DNA of 64,000 nt, from the NCBI RefSeq assembly GCF_020687245.1, contig NZ_JAJEQG010000005.1, positions 1-64,000 on the forward strand, given 5' to 3'. Within the stretch, counting starts at the first letter, position 1. Each line of letters starts with the position of its first letter. Positions 1-6,759 of the stretch are shown piece by piece. The DNA is from Faecalibacterium longum CLA-AA-H243. Its GTDB lineage: Bacteria > Bacillota > Clostridia > Oscillospirales > Ruminococcaceae. Both the position numbers and the translations under genes were made by a program. The notes under the pieces were generated by a model, which saw only the letters and a program-made list of their open reading frames with translations, ran no database searches and was not told where the DNA came from.

Positions 1-292
1 GTCTGCGCCTCTGGCGCAGCCACCTCCCCTATCGAGGGGAGGCTTTGGCATGTCGGTCAAGTTCCCACTGAACGAGCAAAGTTTATCTGTTTCGTGGACT
101 GTAGTGCTCCGCTGTCCAGGGCAGCGGCAGCTTGACAAGGTGCGTTGCCCAGAAGCTGCTGCCCTCTGTAGCAAGGCCCGCCCTTTTGCGCCATATCGGA
201 CCTCGGGCGTCCAGTAGGAAGTGGCCCGGCTTGCCAATGGCTCCCCTACCAGGGGAGCTGTCTGCGAAGCAGGCTGAGAGGTTCTACCGGTA
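1..292. repeat. MITE-like intergenic element, left end cut by the window
   Basis: No gene is visible here. Both ends carry a palindrome that is related when read inward. The left end reads CGCAGCCACCTCCCCT then AGGGGAGGCTTTGGC. The right end, reverse-complemented, reads CGCAGACAGCTCCCCT then AGGGGAGCCATTGGC. The far right also has the GCAGGCTGAGAGGTT tail I associate with common intergenic repeats of Faecalibacterium-type genomes. Inverted ends about 290 bp apart with no ORF suggest a non-autonomous element. The left terminus is probably lost outside the window. Confidence 0.5.
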
Positions 293-300
293 AAGCGCTC

Positions 301-921
301 TTAAAACGCCGCATAGAACGGCTCGCTCACGGTGACATTGGCCGTGCCTCTTGTCAACTCCTGCAACTGCGTCAGCAGCGGCCCTTCGGTATGCTCCGGC
401 ATCTGCCAGCGGAGGGTGACTTTATCGGTGAACTCCGGTTCGGCCAGCTTGCCGCCCGCCGCCTTGATGAGCAGGTCTGCCCGCTCATAGAGGCCGTAGT
501 CCACCGTCACATCCAGCGCCACCACGCTGCGCACCGTCACCACCTCGGCGGCTTCCAGTGCGCGGGACGTGGCTGTCGTGTAGGCCCGGACGAGGCCGCC
601 GGTCCCCAGCAGCACGCCGCCGAAGTATCGTGTGATGACCACGATGAGGTCGGTCAGTCCGCTGTGCTGCAAGACCTCCAGGGCAGGCGTACCCGCTGTT
701 TTGGCCGGTTCGCCGTCGTCGGAATAGCGCTCCCGGCTCCCCTCCCGCAGGCGGTAGGCATAGACATTGTGGCGGGCGGTGCGGTTGGCCGCGCGCACCT
801 GCTCGAGGAAGGCCACGGCCTTCTCCTCGCTGTCTGCAAAGGAGAGCTGTGCAATGAAGCGGCTCTTCTTCTCTTCGTATTCTCCGATGGCTGTTCCCCG
901 GATGGTGCGGTAATCCTCCAC
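301..921 (-). CDS. yigZ: YigZ/IMPACT family protein
   Basis: This 206-residue protein belongs to the YigZ/IMPACT family, cytosolic proteins linked to translation control whose exact biochemical role is unsettled. The family signature YSDDGEPAKTAGTPAL lies near residues 65-80, followed by the conserved ITRYFGGVLLGTGGLVRAY. The C-terminal domain matches the usual ferredoxin-like half. An ATG at 1029 would extend the ORF through an unlikely hydrophobic leader that overlaps the pheT terminator. I chose the GTG at 921 because AGGAGG lies 7 nt upstream. The length fits the family (about 200-215 residues). It stands alone downstream of pheST on the same strand. Confidence 0.9.
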   Translation of the reverse strand: MEDYRTIRGTAIGEYEEKKSRFIAQLSFADSEEKAVAFLEQVRAANRTARHNVYAYRLREGSRERYSDDGEPAKTAGTPALEVLQHSGLTDLIVVITRYFGGVLLGTGGLVRAYTTATSRALEAAEVVTVRSVVALDVTVDYGLYERADLLIKAAGGKLAEPEFTDKVTLRWQMPEHTEGPLLTQLQELTRGTANVTVSEPFYAAF

Positions 922-976
922 GCTGAATCCTCCTGCTGTGTTTATATATAAGATAAGTATAGCATAAATCGGCGCA

Positions 977-1018
977 AAGAAAAAGAAGCTGCTGCACAAA
1001 ACACCGTGCAGCAGCTTC
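977..1018 (-). terminator. Terminator of the pheST operon
   Basis: A perfect 13-bp stem is formed by GAAGCTGCTGCAC (985-997) and GTGCAGCAGCTTC (1006-1018). On the minus strand it is followed by a T-rich run (984 down to 977). It sits about 33 nt past the pheT stop. Confidence 0.9.
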
Positions 1019-1050
1019 TCAGTCTTCATTTCCGGACGGGTGAAACAGTT

Positions 1051-3462
1051 TTAGCGGATCTCGATGCCCAGCTTGAACTTCAGGTTGCCCAGCACCTTCT
1101 TGACGGTGCGCTCCACCTGCTCGTTGGAAACTTCGGCAGCGGGGTCAGAGAGGGTCAGGGAGAAGGCCATGCTCTTCTTGCCCTCGCCAAGGTTTGCGCC
1201 GCGATAAATATCGAACAGCTTGACCTCCGTGATGAGGGGGCTTGCCTTCTTGATGGTCTCTTCGATGTCGCCGCAGGCCACAGCCTCGTCGCAGACCAGA
1301 GCCAGGTCACGCTTGACAGCGGCGTAGGGGCTCAGCGGCTTATAGCGCAGCTCACCCTCGACGCAGGACATCAGAGCCTCATAGTCCAGCTCGCCCAGAT
1401 AGATGTTCTGGCTGTCCTTCTGCTCCTTGGCGATCTCCAGCTCCGCGTTGATCTCGTTGGCCAGCTTGCCGAAGACGCCCAGACGCTTGCCGTTGCAGTA
1501 GACGGCGGCGCTGATGCCGGGGTGGAGCCAGCTGGTGGTCTCACGCTGATAGGTGAAGGTCAGGTCAAAGCCCTCAGCCAGTGCTTCCAGAGCGCCCTTG
1601 ACGGTGAAGAAGTCCTCTTCGGGGCCGAAGGCACCGATGCAGAGGGTCTGGCGCTCGTGGGGATGCTCGTTGATGGGCAGCTCCTTGGCAAGGTAGACGG
1701 GAGCCATCTCGAACAGACGGCCCTCAGCGTTGCCCTTCTTGAGGTTGTCCACGATGACGTTCAGCATGGACGGAGCCAGCAGGGTGCGCATGACGGACAG
1801 GTTCTCGCTGATGGGGTTCAGGATGCGGATGGCCTTGCGGGCCTCATCCTCCGCCGGGATATGGAGCATATCGAACTCGACATTGGAATAGAAGGCCAGC
1901 GTGGAAGCCTCATAGAAGCCCTGTGCGGCCAGCAGACGCTTGGTCTTGAGCTGCTGCTTCTGCTCATAGTTCAGACCGCCGTTGGTGACAGCGGCAGTGT
2001 TCAGGAAGGTGGGTACGATGTGGTCATAGCCGTACTCACGGATGACTTCCTCGGCCAGGTCGGGGAAGCTCTCCACATCCTCACGGTAGAGGGGTGCAGA
2101 GACGTCCCAGCTGCCGTCGGCCTGCACGTCCACGGTGAACTCAAGGCGCTTGAGGATGTCGATCATGGTCTGGTCCGGCACGGTGATGCCCAGCACGCCG
2201 CAGATCTTGGCCGGGGTGGTGACGATGTGCTTGCGCTCGAGAGGACGGCCATCGGTCAAATCGTATTCCAGCGTGGTAATGTCGCCGCAGTCCAGCTCCT
2301 GGATGAGGTGCAGGGCGCGGGCAAGGCCCAGCTCGGGAGAGTGGCGGTCAACGCCCTTCTCGTAGCGGGCGGAAGAGTCGCTGTTCTGACCCAGAGCGCG
2401 GCTGGTCTTACGGACGGAGTCGCGGGCGAAGGTAGCGCACTCGAAGAGCAGGCTGGTGGTGTTGTCGTCCATGCCGGAGTTTGCACCGCCCATGATACCG
2501 GCCAGAGCGACCGGCTTCTCTGCGTCGCAGATGACCAGATTGTTGGGGTTCAGGGTGAACTCCTTCTCATCGAGGGTGGTGATCTTCTCGCCTTCCACGG
2601 CGCGGCGGACGGTGATGCTGCGGCCGGCGACCTTGTTCAAATCGAAGGCGTGCATGGGCTGGCCCATCTCCAGCAGGGTGTGGTTAGTAATATCGACCAC
2701 ATTGCTGATGGAGCGCAGGCCGCACAGAGCCAGATGGCGCTTCATCCAGCGGGGAGACTCGCTCATCCGGATATTGCGGACGTAGTGTGCCATGTAGCGG
2801 GGGCAGAGGTCCGGAGCCTCCACCTTCACGCTGATCGGCTCGTCGGCGTCGCAGACGGTGTTGTAGTCCATGGCGGGCATGTGCAGAGGCTTGCCGAGGA
2901 TGGCGGCCACCTCGCGGGCGATGCCCAGCACGGACTGGCAGTCGGGACGGTTTGCGGTGATGGAGATGTCGAAGATGTAGTCATCCAGACCCACCACAGG
3001 GGCGATGTCGGTGCCGGGGACGGAATCCTCTGGCAGGATGAGCAGACCGTAGACCTCAGAGCCCGGGAACAGGTCATCGTTCAGGCCCAGCTCCTCGCCG
3101 GAGCAGAGCATGCCGTTGGACTCGACGCCCTGCATCTTGCGGGCCTTGATCTTGATGCCGCCGGGCAGGGTGGAGCCGTCCAGGGCGGCAGGCACGCAGT
3201 CGCCCAGCTTCATGTTCGCCGCACCGGTGCTGATGCGGATGTCGTGGCCATACTCGCCGCAGTCCACGACGCACTTGGTCAGATGGGTGCCTTCCTGAGG
3301 CTCCATCTCCACGATCTTGCCCACGACGACCTTGCTGATGCCGGCGTCCAGCGGGATGAGTTCCTCGACTTCAAAGCCGCAGGAGAAAAGCTTTTCTTCA
3401 AGCTCCTGTGCGGTAACGTCAATATCGACGAATTCTTTTAACCAACTGAAAGGTACTTTCAT
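1051..3462 (-). CDS. pheT: Phenylalanine-tRNA ligase beta subunit
   Basis: PheT is the beta subunit of the alpha2-beta2 phenylalanyl-tRNA synthetase. It supports tRNA binding and editing while PheS carries the aminoacylation site. The 803-residue length is typical of bacterial PheT. An N-terminal tRNA-binding (EMAP-like) domain is visible around residues 40-150 (VVVGKIVEMEPQEGTHL), followed by B3/B4 and B5 regions. The C-terminal FDX-ACB anticodon-binding domain contains SPYAAVKRDLALV. The gene starts 18 nt after pheS, so the two form an operon governed by the T-box leader upstream of pheS. Confidence 0.97.
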   Translation of the reverse strand: MKVPFSWLKEFVDIDVTAQELEEKLFSCGFEVEELIPLDAGISKVVVGKIVEMEPQEGTHLTKCVVDCGEYGHDIRISTGAANMKLGDCVPAALDGSTLPGGIKIKARKMQGVESNGMLCSGEELGLNDDLFPGSEVYGLLILPEDSVPGTDIAPVVGLDDYIFDISITANRPDCQSVLGIAREVAAILGKPLHMPAMDYNTVCDADEPISVKVEAPDLCPRYMAHYVRNIRMSESPRWMKRHLALCGLRSISNVVDITNHTLLEMGQPMHAFDLNKVAGRSITVRRAVEGEKITTLDEKEFTLNPNNLVICDAEKPVALAGIMGGANSGMDDNTTSLLFECATFARDSVRKTSRALGQNSDSSARYEKGVDRHSPELGLARALHLIQELDCGDITTLEYDLTDGRPLERKHIVTTPAKICGVLGITVPDQTMIDILKRLEFTVDVQADGSWDVSAPLYREDVESFPDLAEEVIREYGYDHIVPTFLNTAAVTNGGLNYEQKQQLKTKRLLAAQGFYEASTLAFYSNVEFDMLHIPAEDEARKAIRILNPISENLSVMRTLLAPSMLNVIVDNLKKGNAEGRLFEMAPVYLAKELPINEHPHERQTLCIGAFGPEEDFFTVKGALEALAEGFDLTFTYQRETTSWLHPGISAAVYCNGKRLGVFGKLANEINAELEIAKEQKDSQNIYLGELDYEALMSCVEGELRYKPLSPYAAVKRDLALVCDEAVACGDIEETIKKASPLITEVKLFDIYRGANLGEGKKSMAFSLTLSDPAAEVSNEQVERTVKKVLGNLKFKLGIEIR

Positions 3463-3480
3463 TGTTTGCTCTCTCCCCTC

Positions 3481-4503
3481 TTATTCGTGGAACTGCTTGA
3501 GGAACTGCAGGTTGTTCTCAAACATCAGGCCGATGTTGTTGATGCCGTACTTCAGCATGGCGATGCGCTCGATGCCGATGCCGAAGGCGAAGCCGGAGTA
3601 CTCATCCGGGTCGATGTTGCAGTTCTCGAGGACTTTGCGGTTGACGACGCCGCCGCCCAGCACCTCAATCCAGCCGGTGTGCTTGCACAGGGGGCAGCCC
3701 TTGCCGTGGCACTCGAAGCAGCTCACATCCACCTCGACGCTGGGCTCCGTGAAGGGGAAGTAGGAGGGACGCAGGCGGGTGCGGGTGTCGGCACCGAACA
3801 TCTTCTGCACGAAGGTGTTCAGAGCGCCCTGCAGGTCGCCCAGCGTGATGCCCTTATCCACGACCAGACCTTCCATCTGGTGGAACATGGGGCTGTGGGT
3901 AGCGTCGGAGTCAGAGCGGAAGACGCGGCCCGGGATGAGCACCTTGATGGGAGGTTTCTGGCTGTCCATGGTGCGGATCTGGCCGCCGGAAGTCTGGGTG
4001 CGGAGCAGGAACTCATCGGACAGGTAGAAGGTGTCCTGCATATCGCGGGCGGGATGGTCCTTCGGGACGTTCAGGCGGGTGAAGTTGTGGTCGTCGTCCT
4101 CGATCTCGGGGGCGTCTGCCACAGCAAAGCCCATGCCCGAGAAGACGTCGATGATCTGGTTGGTGACGAGGGTCAGGGGGTGCAGACCGCCCACGGCGCG
4201 GGTCTTGGCGGGCAGGGTGATGTCCACCGTCTCGGCGGCGTTGCGGGCAGCAAGCTCAGCCTGCTTCACCTTGTCGGCAGCGGCATCATACTCGGCCTGC
4301 ACCTTGGCCTTCAGTTCGTTGATGATCTTGCCCATGGCCGGCCGCTCCTCGGGGGCGACAGAGCGCAGATTCTTCATCAGGGCAGGGATCTTGCCGTTCT
4401 TGCTCAGATATTCCTGCCAGAAAGTTGCCAGCGTTTCTTTGGAAGAGACCTGGCCCAGGCTCTCTTCGGCCTGCTTTGCCAGCTCGTCGATCATTGCTTG
4501 CAT
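3481..4503 (-). CDS. pheS: Phenylalanine-tRNA ligase alpha subunit
   Basis: This is the catalytic alpha subunit that charges tRNA-Phe. Class II synthetase motifs are clear: FRSDSDATHSPMFHQMEG around motif 2 and GIGIERIAMLKYGI at motif 3 near the C terminus. An N-terminal coiled coil of about 90 residues precedes the core. The start is the ATG at 4503 (340 residues, the normal length), with AAGGAGA about 8 nt upstream. The longer reading frame to 4656 runs back through the T-box terminator and is not coding. pheT follows directly. Confidence 0.97.
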   Translation of the reverse strand: MQAMIDELAKQAEESLGQVSSKETLATFWQEYLSKNGKIPALMKNLRSVAPEERPAMGKIINELKAKVQAEYDAAADKVKQAELAARNAAETVDITLPAKTRAVGGLHPLTLVTNQIIDVFSGMGFAVADAPEIEDDDHNFTRLNVPKDHPARDMQDTFYLSDEFLLRTQTSGGQIRTMDSQKPPIKVLIPGRVFRSDSDATHSPMFHQMEGLVVDKGITLGDLQGALNTFVQKMFGADTRTRLRPSYFPFTEPSVEVDVSCFECHGKGCPLCKHTGWIEVLGGGVVNRKVLENCNIDPDEYSGFAFGIGIERIAMLKYGINNIGLMFENNLQFLKQFHE

Positions 4504-4550
4504 GGATGTTCTCTCCTTCTCATTCGTGTTGTTCAGCGGACAGCAAAAAA

Positions 4551-4835
4551 GCTCCGTCCCCTGCCCCGGCCTCCTGAAAGGCCCGGCAAAAGGGACGAAG
4601 CTCATAAAATTCACAGCTCCGCGGTACCACCCGGTTTCCGCCCGGCTCTTTCGCAAGCCGCGCGGCGCTCAAAACGCCGTAACGGGGCGCACCGTCCGGC
4701 CCTACTGTCGTTCAGGCCGACCGCTCGGGAGCGAACTTCAGCCTGCGTCCGCGCGGAAGCCCTCTCAGCCGGTGAAGCTTCTCTCTTTGCTGCGGTGCGC
4801 CTGCCTACTCTTTCCGTCGCTGCGTTTGGAGTATT
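4551..4835 (-). promoter_or_regulatory. T-box riboswitch leader of pheST
   Basis: The minus strand carries the canonical T-box GGGTGGTACCGCG at 4632-4620. It is followed by an intrinsic terminator: GCTTCGTCCCTTTTGCC pairs with GGGGCAGGGGACGGAGC, and a T run lies at 4550-4545. Upstream stem I landmarks such as AGAGAGTA-like segments are present. A TTC codon at 4735-4733 in a GAAG-TTC context is the best candidate specifier for phenylalanine. The expected action is that uncharged tRNA-Phe stabilises the antiterminator and lets pheST be transcribed. The exact stem I boundaries are inferred. Confidence 0.93.
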
Positions 4836-4866
4836 CAGGTCGTGGTCATTTTGATAACCGAGAATC

Positions 4867-4895
4867 ATCTTATCACATTTTGGGGCGGTTTGCAA
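4867..4895 (-). promoter_or_regulatory. Promoter of the pheST leader
   Basis: On the minus strand TTGCAA (4895-4890) and TAAGAT (4872-4867) are spaced by exactly 17 bp. They lie just upstream of the T-box leader. Confidence 0.7.
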
Positions 4896-4933
4896 GCACA
4901 GCGGGCAGATTTTAAGGAATATCCGCATTTTTC

Positions 4934-4962
4934 TTGCTTTTCAGTCGTTATCATGGTATGCT
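4934..4962 (+). promoter_or_regulatory. Promoter of the MFS attenuator leader
   Basis: TTGCTT (4934-4939) and TATGCT (4957-4962) are separated by 17 bp. This predicts a start near 4969, immediately before the structured leader of the MFS gene. Confidence 0.65.
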
Positions 4963-4977
4963 GAACTCAGCGCTTTA

Positions 4978-5083
4978 CTGAAAGGAGGGTACACCTGCGA
5001 TGGGTTGGAACGGCTGCGTTTTCTTCAAAAAAGGAAACCCCTAAGCTTTTCCGGCTCGAAGTGTACCCTTTTATACCTTTCAG
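4978..5083 (+). promoter_or_regulatory. Long leader stem that masks a leader-peptide RBS
   Basis: The 17-nt arm CTGAAAGGAGGGTACAC (4978-4994) is complementary to GTGTACCCT plus CCTTTCAG (5061-5083), with only a 6-nt bulge. The 5' arm contains the AGGAGG of the leader peptide at 5000, and the loop contains the whole leader ORF. Translation and stalling in this ORF would therefore reshape the RNA ahead of the terminator at 5106-5141. Confidence 0.6.
5000..5044 (+). CDS. Putative 14-residue leader peptide
   Basis: A short ORF encodes MGWNGCVFFKKGNP and is preceded by AGGAGGG ending 10 nt before the ATG. It lies in the untranslated leader of the MFS transporter, between a good promoter and an intrinsic terminator, and inside the loop of a long stem. 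This matches the layout of translation-attenuation leaders that control antibiotic resistance and efflux genes in Firmicutes. That it is translated and regulatory is inference. Confidence 0.5.
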   Translation: MGWNGCVFFKKGNP

Positions 5084-5105
5084 CAGAGCGTGGAGCATGA
5101 TCTAT

Positions 5106-5141
5106 GCGCCCCGCAGCTTTGCTATGGGGCGCTTTTGTTTT
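5106..5141 (+). terminator. Terminator in the MFS leader (attenuator)
   Basis: GCGCCCC (5106-5112) and GGGGCGC (5126-5132) form a 7-bp GC stem followed by TTTTGTTTT. It lies only about 60 nt upstream of the MFS start codon, with no upstream same-strand gene except the 14-codon leader ORF. That position suggests conditional termination. Confidence 0.75.
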
Positions 5142-5202
5142 GCGCAGAAATATATAAAAAGGATACACATTTCTATCCATAATAATAGAAAGGGTGTTCC
5201 CC

Positions 5203-6396
5203 ATGAACTTGAAAAAGCAGCTTGCCTGCATCTATACCAACAACTTCTTCTCCGGCCTGCGCATCACCGACGCCGTGTGGGTGGCGCTGCTGGCCGCGCG
5301 GGGCTTCTCGCTGTGGGAGATCGGCGTTGCCGAGAGCGTGTTCCACATGGTCAGCCTCACCTTCGAGGTGCCGAGCGGCATGGCGGCGGACCTGCTGGGC
5401 CGCAGGAAGACACTCGTGGCCGGCGGGGTCTGCATGGTGCTCTCCAACCTCCTGATGGCCTTTGCGCCGGACCTGTTTTTCATCTGCCTGGCGATGGCGC
5501 TGAGCGCACTGGCCAACGCCATGTTCTCCGGCACCGCCTCGGCCCTGACTTACGACAGCCTCAAGCAGTGCGGACGGACAGACGACTACCTCCGGGTCTC
5601 CGCCAACTGCTCCCAGCTCTCCATGCTGGCCACGGCTGTGGGGTCCCTCGCCAGCACGCTGGAACGGTTTCTCCGCTTTTCCGGTTTCTACCTGCTGAGC
5701 GCCGCCTTTGAAGGCACTGCCGCTGCCGCCACCGCCCTGATGACCGAGCCCATCGTCACCGAGACGCAGGCCCGCCGGGAGAAGCAGACCTTCCGCGACC
5801 TGCCCGGCCAGCTCGCGCGGCTGGTGCGGGACAGCATCACCGCTCTTCGCGCCACCCCGCTGGCGGCAAAGCTCATCGTCTCTGCCGCTGTCCTCTGCAT
5901 CCCCAGCTACCTGACCAAGATGTTCGTCCAGCAGCGGCTCATCGAGCTGGGCTGGCCCACAGCTCTGCTGTTCGTGCCAATGCTGCTGAGCGGGCTTGCC
6001 TCCATGCTGGGCGTTGAAGCGGCCCGGCGGCTCCATCCGAAGAGCCTGCGGCGGTTTTACGCCGTCTGCGCCCTGCTCTGCGGCGGGGGCTGCGCGCTGG
6101 TGGGTGCCGCCCCGGCGCTGGGTTGCATCTTCGGCTGTATGCTGGTGCAGGGCGTCATCGACGCCTACCTCCTGCACGAGGACCAGAAGCTCAACGACAT
6201 CATCCCCAGCGACCAGCGTGCCACCCTCATCAGCGTGGACAGCATGGTCTACAGCCTGCTCATGATACCCGCCAGCCCTTTCGTGGGCGCGGTGGGCGAC
6301 GCCTTCGGGCAGGCCGGTGCGGGCCTTGCCGTGCTGGGCGTCCTCGTGGCGCTGACCGGCGCGGCGGCGCTTGGCCGAAAGACGCGCGCCTCCTGA
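5203..6396 (+). CDS. MFS transporter, drug-efflux-like
   Basis: This is a 397-residue polytopic membrane protein of the major facilitator superfamily with about 12 hydrophobic segments. The loop between helices 2 and 3 carries the MFS-type GMAADLLGRRKTLVAGG motif. Substrate is not visible from sequence; efflux is suggested by family resemblance and by the attenuator-type leader upstream. I chose the ATG at 5203 (MNLKKQL) with AGAAAGG upstream; an in-frame GTG at 5194 is the alternative. A small hairpin (TTTCTAT ... ATAGAAA, 5170-5192) precedes the ribosome-binding site. It appears monocistronic. Confidence 0.85.
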   Translation: MNLKKQLACIYTNNFFSGLRITDAVWVALLAARGFSLWEIGVAESVFHMVSLTFEVPSGMAADLLGRRKTLVAGGVCMVLSNLLMAFAPDLFFICLAMALSALANAMFSGTASALTYDSLKQCGRTDDYLRVSANCSQLSMLATAVGSLASTLERFLRFSGFYLLSAAFEGTAAAATALMTEPIVTETQARREKQTFRDLPGQLARLVRDSITALRATPLAAKLIVSAAVLCIPSYLTKMFVQQRLIELGWPTALLFVPMLLSGLASMLGVEAARRLHPKSLRRFYAVCALLCGGGCALVGAAPALGCIFGCMLVQGVIDAYLLHEDQKLNDIIPSDQRATLISVDSMVYSLLMIPASPFVGAVGDAFGQAGAGLAVLGVLVALTGAAALGRKTRAS

Positions 6397-6420
6397 GCAA
6401 AAAACGCACTGCCGGGTTTC

Positions 6421-6449
6421 TTGACAGCTGCCCGGCAATGCGCTATAAT
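6421..6449 (+). promoter_or_regulatory. Consensus promoter of a short antisense RNA
   Basis: Perfect TTGACA (6421-6426) and TATAAT (6444-6449) are spaced by 17 bp. No rightward ORF follows. The transcript would start near 6456 and meet a terminator after about 95 nt. Confidence 0.85.
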
Positions 6450-6455
6450 AACGAT

Positions 6456-6551
6456 AGAAAAGGCACTGTGACAAGCGGTTTGGCCTCTTCAATGGTTTAG
6501 ATTTCTTTTTCCGAAACCGTCACCTTGGCAGAGGTGGCGGTTTTACTTTTT
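6456..6551 (+). ncRNA. Candidate type I antitoxin RNA
   Basis: A short transcript of about 95 nt is predicted from the consensus promoter at 6421-6449 to the terminator at 6515-6551. It is fully antisense to the 3' end and last codons of the small leftward ORF at 6543-6605. Convergent overlapping 3' ends are the arrangement of type I systems such as txpA/ratA and bsrG/SR4. The RNA itself has not been seen; its existence is inferred from promoter and terminator. Confidence 0.55.
6515..6551 (+). terminator. Terminator of the candidate antisense RNA
   Basis: AACCGTCACC (6515-6524) pairs with GGTGGCGGTT (6533-6542) with one mismatch, and TTACTTTTT follows. The T-tract lies inside the last codons of the opposing small ORF. 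Confidence 0.8.
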
Positions 6552-6605
6552 GATTCGCAGTGTGAACGTGAGTCCAAACAAGTGAAACGTCAAAGTAATC
6601 GGCAT
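6543..6605 (-). CDS. Candidate type I toxin, 20-residue hydrophobic peptide
   Basis: The ORF encodes MPITLTFHLFGLTFTLRIKK: a hydrophobic run with a basic RIKK tail, typical in style of membrane-acting type I toxins. A very strong ribosome-binding site, AAAGGGGGTG, lies 5 nt before the ATG at 6605. Its own promoter lies at 6686-6714, giving a roughly 75-nt 5' UTR that can pair with the 3' UTR. I do not recognise the family. Small size alone would not support it; the RBS, promoter, antisense RNA and fold-back arms together do. Confidence 0.5.
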   Translation of the reverse strand: MPITLTFHLFGLTFTLRIKK

Positions 6606-6685
6606 CTTCTCACCCCCTTTCGGAAGTGAGAGACCAAACCGCCTGCCGTATGTACAGTGCCTTACCGCCTTGCGGCGGCAGTATC

Positions 6686-6714
6686 AGTGTATCATAAACA
6701 CTGACAGAAAACAA
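6686..6714 (-). promoter_or_regulatory. Promoter of the candidate toxin mRNA
   Basis: On the minus strand TTGTTT (6714-6709) and TACACT (6691-6686) are spaced by 17 bp. The start would be near 6679. Confidence 0.55.
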
Positions 6715-6716
6715 GA

Positions 6717-6742
6717 AAATCCCCCACGAAAGTGGGGGATTT
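6717..6742 (-). terminator. Terminator of the flavodiiron gene
   Basis: AAATCCCCCAC and GTGGGGGATTT form an 11-bp stem with a 4-nt loop. It lies just past the leftward flavodiiron stop codon. T-rich sequence follows on both strands, so it could act in both directions. Confidence 0.85.
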
Positions 6743-6759
6743 CCTGTTTCTACTCGTTT

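Larger units (their letters stand above)
6460..6663. repeat. Imperfect inverted repeat bounding the candidate toxin locus
   Basis: Left arm AAGGCACTGT...GCGGTTTGG (6460-6483) recurs inverted as CCAAACCGC...ACAGTGCCTT (6634-6663). In the leftward mRNA the 5' and 3' ends would therefore pair, a long-range fold-back of the kind that keeps type I toxin mRNAs untranslated. The alternative reading is a small MITE that carries a toxin-like ORF. Confidence 0.7.

Noticed and set aside
1006-3441. 811-codon rightward open frame opposite pheT
   Set aside because: It is the complement of a certain pheT gene; GC-rich third positions keep the opposite frame open. No domain or ribosome-binding site.
4503-4928. 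Protein-coding extension or ORFs upstream of pheS
   Set aside because: The stretch is the T-box leader with terminator, and the longer frames lack ribosome-binding sites.
5061-5711. 216-codon ORF overlapping the MFS leader
   Set aside because: It runs through the attenuator terminator and continues in the wrong frame of the MFS gene.
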